Below the pieces are notes generated by a model. The model saw nothing but the letters and a program-made list of their open reading frames with translations, was not told where the DNA came from and did not search any database. Source: Neckera pumila (Eukaryota; Streptophyta; Bryopsida; Hypnales; Neckeraceae). From it: a stretch of DNA of 64,000 nucleotides. This document shows positions 35,230-45,451 of the stretch, piece by piece (the first letter of the stretch is position 1; the number at the start of each line of letters is the position of its first letter). The translations under genes were made by a program, and so were the position numbers. Location of the stretch: the NCBI GenBank assembly GCA_963969595.1, contig OZ018409.1, positions 32,191,282-32,255,281 of the forward strand, in the 5' to 3' direction.

Positions 35230-36950
35230 CATTTAAGGTATTCATTTCCTTTCGGCCTTAAATATGGAAGCCGGTTGTTATGCTAAATATTTCCAAGCTA
35301 CAATATAGTGTTTTTTCAACTTCTATGATTTTTGGACTAGGCTCCAATTCAAACTATTAAATTTTTTAGTGAAATTATCATAGTCATATATATTTTTTTT
35401 GGAGGAATAAATCGTGACTTCATTTAAGATTTTATCCTCCGTCATTTGATTATATTTTGGCATGTCACATCATTTTTGTGACAAGAAATGTACTCCCTTT
35501 GTTTGAAAGTAGTATATCCATTCTTTGTGCAATCACCACTAAGAACAGATACACTAAGTTTATAATGAGGAAAGCACGATTTTTAATCTTCATTTAGCAT
35601 TTAGATGATTTCAACAAGCCTATGAAGGTTCTTTATCATTGATTCCTAAAAAGTGGAAAAAAAAAAAAAAATTTAATATATAAAATTTACTTCTTATTTA
35701 TATTGATAAATTTGAAATTTTGAAATTGAAAAATCATTTATCTAATGTGAATATTTAAAAAAATTATTGATGACATAGTTCACCTAATGTTTTACATTTT
35801 TTCCCATGACTATATTCATTGTACTACGCAACATTGTCCCAAAACTCCATTGAAGCTTGAAACACCCTACATTTATTCATGGACATCAATGCCTTTTCCA
35901 AGACTATAGCCTCTAACATTGCTTTGCATTGATGTTCGTAAATTTGCGCCTCATGTTGTATAACAATAGTGAAGTCATAGCATGTCACCAGCTGCCTTTT
36001 CATCACTTAGCTTGCTATGTCTATGATCCTTCTTAAATATTTTTTGTGCATTTCTAGTAGTCTGTGTAATTTGTCTTATTGAATTGCCCTATTGCAAACT
36101 TGGTCTTTGCACATACCAAATATTGCAATTAAAGAAAGATTTGATGAGGATAGGCAAAATTGGCTCTATGATTTGATAGCCTTATTTGCATAAAGGCATT
36201 AATCTTGAATTTGTACTTCTGAGACTATTTTGCTATTACATTTATAAAATTATTAGATACATCTTGAACCAATAGAAAATTTGTATGGTTTAGAAAATTC
36301 TCTAAGTTTTAGTGCTTATTTTATGTGTCAAATATTGACTGATTTATGACTTGATTCTTTTCAAAAGTGGTGAAGTACATCAATATTTACATATATGTAA
36401 AACACTATCATTAGTTTCAAGATTTTCTTTTCTTTTTTGGATTCTTCTATTTCATTTATGATGATCTTTTGTTGATGTATAGGAACCACTTCTCAATATT
36501 TGAGAAAAAAATGGTGTGCATATGAGATGTGCAACAAAAGAATAGAATGTTTGAAGCTATGAGGTTATGTTATTGTATCTAAATTATTATCTATAATAAA
36601 TTTTTTTAATAAATGTTAAACTTGAGTTTAAATTTTTAAATTTTTAAATTTTATTATTTTTGTAGGTTGAAAAAGAATAATTGGTTTTTATAACTATTTT
36701 TAGAATATAAAAATTATAGATAAAAGCTTAATTAAATATCTTTTTAATCAAAAATTGATATTTTTATTTGTTTTTACAAAACTATTGTAATTAGAATTTT
36801 AGAGTTTTATATGAAATTTATTATCTGTTATTTTAATAGTGACTTTCAAATTAAGATCATTAAATAATTTGGCTTGTCTAATTTGGTTTGGAAATTTTTA
36901 ATAATATAAGCTATGAGTAGATATACCCAAGGTAATATTCTTTATGCCTC
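35230..36950. other. AT-rich intergenic DNA, no gene recognised
   Basis: Contains a lone Stowaway-type end (TACTCCCTTTGTTTGAAAGT near 35491) without a visible partner, and poly-A/T tracts. No credible coding frame. Confidence 0.5.
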
Positions 36951-36954
36951 CATT

Positions 36955-37260
36955 CACCCTTGTTGTTTTAAGAAAAGAACTTTTATAGAAAATATGAAAC
37001 ATCACAATATTTGCTTTTTATATAAAAATTCTAGATGAAGAAATAAATGATAAAATTCCAATTGAATTGCAAGCACAACATAAAAACTATTATTAATTAG
37101 TGATTAAACAAGTTTGATGCATTTAATCATCATTTGCTTTTTCTGAATACAAATTTATTATATGTATTATTAGGAATGGTGTTTTTTGATGTACAAGAAA
37201 TGTTTGCTTTTGCGGTTTTTGGATTAGTGTTTCTTCTATTTCTATCTCGTTTATGAACTT
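36955..37260. repeat. Direct repeat, second copy of 33900-34250
   Basis: See the first copy. The match runs from TGTTGTTTTAAGAAAAGAAC to CTATCTCGTTTATGAA. Both copies are about equally AT-rich and non-coding. Confidence 0.7.
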
Positions 37261-37745
37261 GCGTTAATGTTTTGTGAAGCTCTTTTACTTTAGCTAATTG
37301 TGGAATAAAATATTGAGTTGGTGTTGCGCAAGTTCTCGGGGCAAGTTCAAACTCAACGTGCCACTAGGTAATGATATATTTGAGCCAATTCTAATCAATT
37401 CATTTTAATCTATAAAATAAATTTAGAATGTCTATAAGAATAAATTCATTTATATTTAGCTATCCAGTTGGCAAAATCAAAATTTACTAGACATTACTTC
37501 AAAATGTATAACTCCATCATAACTAAATTTCATGTGTCTTTTCATAGTAAGTGTAATGCTAACTGTTCAGAAATTTTTATAAAGAAAGAATAGTTTATTT
37601 GTTTTATCAATAGAAATACTGCATGCTAAAGGAATTGACTAATTTTTAAAGAAGCATAATTTGAATTTTGAATTATGTTGATTCTTAGAACCAAGGTTCC
37701 AAATATAATCAAAGAAAATTTTTTTGTAGATAAAAAATTATATGG

Positions 37746-38914
37746 TGTTCATTGCAAGAAACACTTCACGTTTTTGGCTCAAAAACACAGTTTTTGGTCA
37801 TAAAATTGGCAGTACAGTACTACCAATATTATGTGTCAGCAATCCTCTTGCAAATTTAAACCATCAATTTAGTATTAGAGAAAAAAGAAGCCCTCCAAAG
37901 GGCTGCTCCAGATTGATATGCCAAGCTATTTCAAGCTTGGCCTGTCAATCTCAAAAAGTCCCCTGCAGAGCAATTAGTTTGGCTAACTGCTCCCCAAAAC
38001 AATTAGATTTTGTATTTTTTTTTTTTTTTTAATTTTTTTAAATTTTTTTAAAGATTTATATATATATATTTACTCCAAATTTGGGTTCATGCGCCACTAT
38101 CACTTCAGTTTCAGCTACGCAGAAATAGGAGAAAAAACAAATTTTTAGCCTCAAAAAACAGTATTTCAGGGTCCTTCGGAGGATTGTAGAGCAGCCCTCT
38201 GAAGGCCTGAAATTTTCTCTAATGAAGTGCTTGCAAATCTCAACCATCAATTCAATACCATATAGTACTATGCAGAACTATAGACTGCTGCAAAGTACAC
38301 AGAAGCCACTATGAGCTGAAAATAGCAGAAAAGGGGTCTATGGACCTTTTCATTTTTAGTAGTTAAAAAAAAAAAAAAAAAAAAAAAAAATCCATTTTCC
38401 TAGAGAAGATTGCGCTTGCATTGCACTAAAGAATTTGTATAGGAATTTTTTTTCCTTTTCGTAACCTTCACGCAAAAGAAGGTCACTAGCAACATGAAAA
38501 TAGCAACATGTCAATTGCACACATGTCAAATTTTCCTCTTCGTAACCTTCACACAAAGGCATCACATATGTGCAATTGACATGTTGCTATTTTCATAAGA
38601 ACTCATTGTCAGTCCTTGTAATGTTAGTAGAACTCCAACATGTCCAATTTGTGGCTTCAAATTTGCATTTTCGGGTCAAAAATAGGACTAAAACCTCCAA
38701 AATGACCAAAATAGACATCCAATCTGGGGCAGATGAAAAACAATAAACTAATTTTGAAAGATTTGAAAAAATTATTCAATGTCTATAACTACTGCATGTA
38801 CCTTCATTCCAAATTTCACACCAAATGAACAAATGATGCAAAAGTTATGAGCAAAAAAACACCTATCAGAGGGCAAGGGGACAAAAAATAGGACAAGTGT
38901 TTCTTGCAATCACC
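37746..38914. mobile_element. Non-autonomous TIR element, family 'GTGATTGCAAGAAA', copy C, with insertion
   Basis: Bounded by TTCATTGCAAGAAACACTTC and GAAGTGTTTCTTGCAAT-type ends like copies A and B. It is about 400 bp longer than they are because of the element nested at 37872-38226. The right part holds a local inverted pair: CACATGTCAAATTTTCCTCT against repeats of ACACATGTCAATTGCACACA. Confidence 0.75.
37872..38226. mobile_element. Small TIR element, 'CATTAGAGAAAATTTC' family, copy 2 (nested)
   Basis: Left end TATTAGAGAAAAAAGAAGCC then CTCCAAAGGGCTGCTCC. Right end GAGCAGCCCTCTGAAGGCCT then GAAATTTTCTCTAATG. It lies inside copy C. The host sequence CTTGCAAATTTAAACCATCA before it (about 37848) recurs after it as CTTGCAAATCTCAACCATCA (about 38229), a duplication of nearly 30 bp. 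Confidence 0.65.
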
Positions 38915-39329
38915 CATGGCCAACTTAGGATTGTTGTCAAATGAAGACTTCTACTACCAACATTCTCAAAGGGAACTCCCTTCTCTTCAGTCATCCTAGG
39001 ACACCTATTACAATGTCAACAATTGATATGCATGAGTAATTTATAAGAGTAGTATCGACTTTAGATTTGTGTTTACTTTAAGATGGATTGACTTTAACAA
39101 TAGTGATGCATTTAGAACTTATTGATTCTTCTAGATAGTAAATTAACTATAATAAAATGATATTTTCAACCTTTGATCATGATAATTACTAACACATGTT
39201 CTTTTGAAATGTTTTTTATTAGATGCTCAACATCTATTTAATAAAGAAGTGATGGGCAATTTACTCAAGTAAAGAGTGGAAGTAAATATTTGTAGACAAG
39301 AGGTGATGTAATATAATGCCATTGAGACC

Positions 39330-40905
39330 AAAGAAAATTATGCCAGTGATGAGAAGAATGCTTTTAATCATGCAGAAATACATCTTAGATGTTACTATGA
39401 TTGTTCAACAAAAATTGCATGTCTAGCATGCCAAAAACAATTTTTTCAATTTTTTCCTAAAAATTATTTCATTTGTAACAATAATATAGAGAGGAGTTGT
39501 CAACTTGTTTTTGAGAAATATTCCATTATGAATCAATAGATATAGTCAATATATAGCTTTGAATTATTAATATTTTGTATTTATTATTACTTTATTATTC
39601 AAATGAAGACCAAAGTTCAATACAAAGACCATTAATATTCTTTGAACCATTGAAAAATGTATTGAAATGGAGAATATTTTATTGTTTGCTGGAGATGTGC
39701 ATTAAGTTTTGTTGACAAGACAAGAGCTTGAAAATTGCAAAGACACATTCAACACATATTGTGCAAAAATGACATGATGAGCAAAAAATTTAATCTTCAA
39801 CCAACTCCCTGCAAGAATTACTACTTGTATTCTATTTTTCGGTCATATTTGTTGGGTATGGACTCAAAGGGAAGAGGCTTTGCATCCACAAAAGCTCTTG
39901 TAAAGAAGTTTGAATTGCTACCTAACCCAATTAAAAAGCAAGCCAGTGCTACATAGACAGAGCCTCTCTTGCATACAGTGACTCACAAAAGTAGTTGACA
40001 CCCCATATAAATCATTCTCTTCAATTGAAAAATTAGAATTATAAAGTGAAATTTGGACATGCTCTTATACAAAAGGAATGCTACCTTCCTGTTCAATTTC
40101 ACTTAAAATGGACTATATTTAGACCTATTTTTATTTTGATGAAATTTTACTTGAAAAAAAAACTTTTTATGAGAAGCCAAAATGTCAAATTCCTTTCTAT
40201 GGGAATAATGTACATCTTGAATAGAGTCACATGCTACAAGTTTCATGAATTGTGGATTTTTCATGAACAAGTTATAAAGGATTGAAATTTGACCTTATAA
40301 TTTTGATTTTCTTATATTTTACTCTATAAATCACAAAAAAACATATTTCAGATACATATACTTATTTTGTGCTATTCTAAAAAATTTGAATTTTTTTGGT
40401 GATTTATAGAGTAAAAATATAAGAAAATCAAAATTATAGGGTCAAATTTAAATCCTTTATATTTTATTCATGAAAAATCCACAATTCATGAAACTTGTAA
40501 CATGTGATTCTATTCAAGATGTACATTCTTTCTATGGAAAGGAATTCAACATTTTGGCTTCTCACAAAAAGCTTTTTTCTTAAGCAAAATTTTATCAAAA
40601 TAAAAATAGGTCTAAACATAGTCCAATTTAAGTGAAATGGAACAGGAAGGTAGCATCCCTTTTGTATAAGAGTATGTCCAAATTTCACTTCATAATTCTA
40701 ATTTTTCAATTTAAGAAGATGATTTATATGGGGTGTCAACTACTTTTGTGAGTCACTGTAGCTACATTTTAATTTAACATTAAAGTTGTAAAAAGATTGC
40801 TAAGAAATGTTTGCCTCATCCCCTTCAGTCCAAATCCAACAAGATTTATCCTTCCAAATCTCATCCCTCGGTCACAGGTTGTACTTCAAATTTTTCTCAT
40901 CAAGT
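39330..40905. repeat. Diverged duplicate of the MED13 3' flank
   Basis: 39330-39720 matches 44640-45060 and 40764-40890 matches 45073-45190 in the same order and orientation. Examples: TTTGCCTCATCCCCTT and CAACAAGATTTATCCTTCCA in both. This copy contains two extra pieces: about 39725-39955, whose short frame ends IKKQASAT and is unrecognised, and the palindromic MITE at 39976-40758. Confidence 0.8.
39976..40758. mobile_element. Palindromic TA-flanked MITE, copy 3
   Basis: Tips CAGTGACTCACAAAAGTAGT on both ends, TA at 39974-39975 and 40759-40760. The related sequence at 45062-45080 (CCTCTTGCATAGCTGCATG) lacks the element and has a single TA, so both the boundaries and the TA duplication are confirmed by comparison within the window. 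Confidence 0.93.
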
Positions 40906-40907
40906 AC

Positions 40908-41790
40908 CTAAATCCCTACAGGACTATGGCTTTTTTTTTGCCAAAAAACACTCAAAAACTGCCATTTCTATAGCAAAGAGTGAAAAAAATTGAATTTTTT
41001 TTTTCCACATCTAACTATAGGATCTTATACCTAACTAGTATGACAATGTGTGGAAAATTTTTTAGAATTCTTGACCATACAGATTGCAAGATATCTATGT
41101 TTAAAGTGAAAAAAACAAATTTTTTAGCACATTGCAGGACTAGATTTTATGACTTTGAACATTTTTAACTTTAGTTTTTTGCACTACAGAGTTTTGAGTT
41201 TTTAATTTTTATAGTGGAGAATTGAGTTGAGAATCTAGGAAAAAAAACAACTAAAAAAACAACTTAATTTTCATTATTAAAAAAATTGTTAAGTAGAAGT
41301 AGGTACAAGATAGAAGGAAAATCTAAAATATTAATATCTTTTATACGGAATTAAAAAAAAACTAATCCTAATGAAAAATTGTAAAAATTGCATTCAAAAA
41401 TGAACCCTACAAGTTATTTTTTTCAAGAAGATGCTCTAAGTGCCCGAAAAACAAGATTGTCCATAACTTTCTCATATCAAATCCAAATGAAATGAATCAA
41501 AGCTTCTCAGATAGACAAAAATATAATCTATAAGAAAAAAACATAAAAAAAAAAAATGAAAAAAGTAAATTGCAAATTTTTTTTTGCTACCCCATGTCCC
41601 CTGTTTTGAGCTTATTTGGGCATAACTTTTTTTCCCAGGCACCGATTGAAAAAAAATTATACTCCCAAGAAGCTTAGCAATTTTTCTATCTTCAAAAGAA
41701 GTTTAAGAAAAACACGACAAAAATTCAGCCTGTAGGTACTTGCCCCAAATCCCATTTTTCCCCCGAAGGGACAATGGTCCTTTAGGGGGT
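40908..41790. mobile_element. TTAA-flanked TIR element (piggyBac-like family), reversed copy
   Basis: The outer ends AATCCCTACAGGACTATGGC and GGGACAATGGTCCTTTAGGG are degenerate versions of the termini at 10143-11063. The interior matches that element in reverse orientation (for example GACAATGTGTGGAAAATTTT and AGAAGATGCTCTAAGTGCCC). Non-coding. Confidence 0.75.
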
Positions 41791-43000
41791 AAGATATGTT
41801 CGCACTCGATGTTAAGGGTGATGTTTGGAATGTAAATTTGGTCCAAAAGTAGTTCTAATTTTGTACTTAAGACCCTTAGTATGAACATACCTTTTAGAGA
41901 ACTCCAAACCAACACTTAAAATAGTACGTACAGGCCCTTTTCTCACATGACTTTATCTTCCATTGTTGAAACAGTTAAGCATAGTGAGAGACATTTCATA
42001 TTCACACATATGCTCCTCAGTATCTACCAAACGTAGTTGGCATCCCTCATGACACAAGTATAGAAGCGGTGGTAATGCTGTTCTTTTCAAATTCCTATGA
42101 ACAACTAGGAGATAATTTCGAAAAATCAAAATCTTCCAAAAATGTAGATTTGCATTCAGTAAATAGCATTAGTAGTATGCATGTATTCTAGCACATTAGG
42201 TGTCACGAATTAAGAGCGTTCATCAATATTTGCACAAACCTCGATTGGGAGCAATTTCGTCAACACATTTGAGTTGCACTGTTGCAACAAAGCAAGCACT
42301 TCATCCGATGTTCGATGTACACATTTCGTCGCTGAGCAAGCACTTCGTACAAGAACCCACTTTGCAGATCAAGCTTGGAGTTTTCAAGTTAACACTGTAA
42401 TCTTGCCTTGCCACGAGTAATCTTAACTACCCAAGGTTTCAAGCTCAGAAACCCATGCCTGGTGCTTCAAGTTTGACTACTTAATTGCACATTACGACAA
42501 GCTGAATATGAAAAACATTTCTGGAAAAACTCCAAGATTGATAGACGCAGACTATCTTCCGAGGTTGATGTAGATTACAGAATCTCGAAACAACTTAAAC
42601 AGTGCAACAATCGCGGAGTCCTTCAAGTGCTCTCATTCTCGAAAGGGGTTCAGAAAGAGTCTCTCGAACTGGAAGTACATCAGAAGCTAGCTAGAGTTGC
42701 CTGTGTAGCTAGGAGGATAGTGGCGAAGCTGTGAACGTAACAGACCCCGCGAATAGCATAGTATCATTCGTAATTAACACCAGGTGTGAATGCACATTAT
42801 CGGTCGATTTCTTCATGCTATTTCCCGAACCTCCTTTTTGGCAGAACATGTTCAAGCGGTTTCGAAGTCGATTTTTTATCTTTTAACTTAACACCCAGTT
42901 CTACCAAACACCAGGTGGGAACAAGCTAGACAGGGAAGTGTACAATAAACTGTCTTCAGGGACGCACTTGCCGAGGATTATGAATTTCCAGTTGTAAGAA
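41791..43000. other. Balanced-composition intergenic DNA, no gene recognised
   Basis: GC content rises from about 42190 and CpG sites are frequent compared with the transposon regions, which suggests unmethylated or recently transcribed DNA. Frames such as 42200-42400 are short and unrecognised. No tRNA or element ends found. Confidence 0.5.
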
Positions 43001-43760
43001 TAGTGGAGAGAGCTTGTTGGCTTGTCGACGTACGTCAGGATGTGCCATTTCGGCGCTTGTGCTTTTCCAAGGGGCGATTCCTTACAGCACGCTCAGCGAG
43101 GTCAGTGTTTGACATTACATCAAAAATGACATTACATCATTCGGACTTGCCAAGGGAGTACAGTACTTGCCAAGGGCCACAGCAAGGAGCGGAAGATGTA
43201 TCGCCTTGTGTCGAGTGTTTCTGTGTAGACAAGCAAGATCAGTAACGCTGCTACAGACCTGCAGACGAGCAGGGTGGTGAGAGACCAGGGGCTTGTGTGC
43301 AATGTAAAACGGATGCAGGGCCTTCGTGTAGGGCAATGTCCGCAGAGGAGGGCATTGCGCCAAATAATTGGCCGACGAGGAGGACCGATTATTTGGCGCA
43401 ATGCCCGACGATAAGGGTATTGCCCGACGTAAAGCACAAGCAAAATTCAATGAAAATCCGGATGATAAATTGGAGCCGGATGAAAAATCCACAATCCCCG
43501 CTTACGCGGGTTTGCCCACGTAATCGGGCATTACGGCGTAGAAACTTCCCCGCAGAATGAACGGGAGAAGTCCCGCGAGTGGTTTACGATGTGAGCTGCC
43601 TCCTCTGTGACCGAGCAGTACAGTGCGCTCTTTGATCGACATCTCAATGTGTCGAGAGATGTCAAAGAGAGCACCGTGCCGCTGGCGGAGGAGACTAGTT
43701 GGCATCGTCAGCTTTGCATCCGTGTTTACTTCGAACGGTGTTGGAGCATAATGTGCGACA
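43000..43760. other. CpG-rich island with strong hairpins
   Basis: Contains overlapping frames of 80-125 codons on both strands with no known motif. Three inverted repeats stand out: GGGCATTGCGCCAAATAAT (43350) against its complement at 43388-43406; CCCGCTTACGCGGG (43497-43510); and a stem from about 43624 to 43676. This could be a relic of a GC-rich mobile element or a non-coding transcript locus. Neither is established. Confidence 0.4.
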
Positions 43761-43829
43761 CAACATGGTAACGTAATTTCATATCCTGGAAACTTCTCAT
43801 TCCCTGTATCAGCATTTCATTTGAGGTTA

Positions 43830-44105
43830 CACTAACTCTCTCTGATTCTCAAGGCACTTCGGAGCTCTTTTTGTGCACAATTATAAGGTGGGCATGTTGC
43901 TTCAACTGCCATGATGGGGATCGACAGGGTTTCAAACTACTGGCTTCCTGTGAATGACTTGCAATGCTAGGTTAACACTTTCTGATGCTTAAGCAATTTC
44001 GGAGCTCTTTTTTAACACAATTTCAGTGTTGCTTCAACTGCCATGGAGATCGACAGGCTTTCAAATCACTTACACGCTGTCGATTACTTGAAATGCTAGA
44101 TTTAG
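43830..44105. repeat. Tandem pair of ~140-bp units
   Basis: CACTTCGGAGCTCTTTTTGT / GTTGCTTCAACTGCCATG / GATCGACAGGGTTTCAAA at about 43855-43943 recur as TTCGGAGCTCTTTTTTAAC / GTTGCTTCAACTGCCATGG / GATCGACAGGCTTTCAAA at about 43999-44065. Non-coding. Confidence 0.8.
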
Positions 44106-44109
44106 TGTT

Positions 44110-44640
44110 CACAGAAATATGATGCCTGGATCAATAGAATGTCAGCTATTTATCTCGTAGCGAAGTGTACGCAACGTTGCCCTATTTTCTTCTCCTGCAT
44201 GACTTGATCGATCATCACTTGAATCATCTCAGTGACTGAACTTGAACTTCTGTGGCGTTCCAACTGTTCCCCTGCAGGCAATTCCGAAGGCGTTTCTGCA
44301 AATATACGGGAAATCCTTGCCTGGTAGCGCGGTAGACTTGGAGGGTGCAAACGGGAAGTAATAGCTGGTACCTTTAGTAAGGGTTTCGCTTCGCAGTGTT
44401 TCGCCTCGCAGAGTTTCGCCTCGGTTAGCATGTGTTCGCCGAGGACAAGAACTTGAAACTCGGAGATGCAATTCTCTTCACCAGGGTTGCCCAAAACCGC
44501 TTCACAGTTTGGCAAGTTTCAAGTTGTCCTCGAAGTCATGCCAACCGAAGCAAAAACACTGGTGCCCCAGTGAAGGAGTTTACTGAATGATTTTTCTAGA
44601 TCCGATCATTGCCCGGTTTTTCTAAAATAGATGTTCAAGT
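44110..44640. other. Intergenic DNA with a 121-codon minus-strand frame, function unknown
   Basis: The minus-strand frame 44515-44150 has an ATG-like start and a mixed composition, but I recognise no motif. It includes a short tandem repeat (TTTCGCCTCGCAGAG units, 44386-44424) read as EAKLCEAKHCEAK. The frame could be chance in GC-balanced DNA; confidence that it is a gene is low. Confidence 0.25.
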
Positions 44641-45190
44641 GGTTTCCAAAGAAAGTTATGCCATTGATGATAAGAATGCTTTTAATTATGCTGGAATACA
44701 TCTCAGGCAATATTATGATTATTACCATAGGCAGAAAATTGCATGCCTAGCATGCCGAATATGTTCATTTCAATTTTGTATTTTCAATTGTGTCCTAGAA
44801 ATTGTCTCATTCTTATCAATAATATAGAGAAGAGTTGCCAATTTTTTTGAGAAATATTACCATCACTTAGATATGGTAAATCTTTAGCTTTAAATTATTC
44901 ATAATTTGTATTTATTACTAATTTATTATTCAAGTAAAAACCAAAGTTCAATACCAAGACCAGAAAATTTCTTAAAACTATTGAATAATGTGTTGAAATG
45001 GATGGTATTTTACTGTTCGCTGGAGTATCGCTGGAGATGTGCATTTAATTTCATTGAGAAGCCTCTTGCATAGCTGCATGTTAATTTAACCTTAAAGTTT
45101 AAAAAGATTGCTGAGAAATATTTGCCTCATCCCCTTGAGTCCAGAGCCAACAAGATTTATCCTTCCAAATCTCATCCCTGGGTCACAGGT
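44640..45190. repeat. MED13 3' flank, counterpart of 39330-40905
   Basis: AT-rich DNA, 260-810 bp beyond the MED13 stop codon. It is the 'empty' partner of the duplicate at 39330-40905, with a single TA at 45071-45072 where that copy carries the palindromic MITE. Confidence 0.75.
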
Positions 45191-45451
45191 TACACGAACA
45201 TCCTGTTGGCCATTCCATGACAAAATATCAATTATACCACCCCCAATTTCACAAAAAAGTGTAAACCTGAAAGTAACCATATCTCTTGTTAAAACCTCGG
45301 AGTATAACAAAATACAGAACCCAACTGCTCAGTTGAGAAAAAGAATATTGATGAACTGGAAAGTCTAGAAAATAACCACTCCACAACAGCGCTACAACAT
45401 CAAACCTTACCCAAATAATGTACCAAAAATCTACACAACAGCCAACCCCTA

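Noticed and set aside
35023..35286. Frames with Phe-Val-Cys-Leu or Asn-Lys-Gln-Thr repeats
   Set aside because: Translation of the CAAA microsatellite.
43624..43676. Assignment of the stem-loop to the miR156/miR529 families
   Set aside because: Only a GAGAGCAC-like core is shared; the mature sequence and precursor layout do not match.
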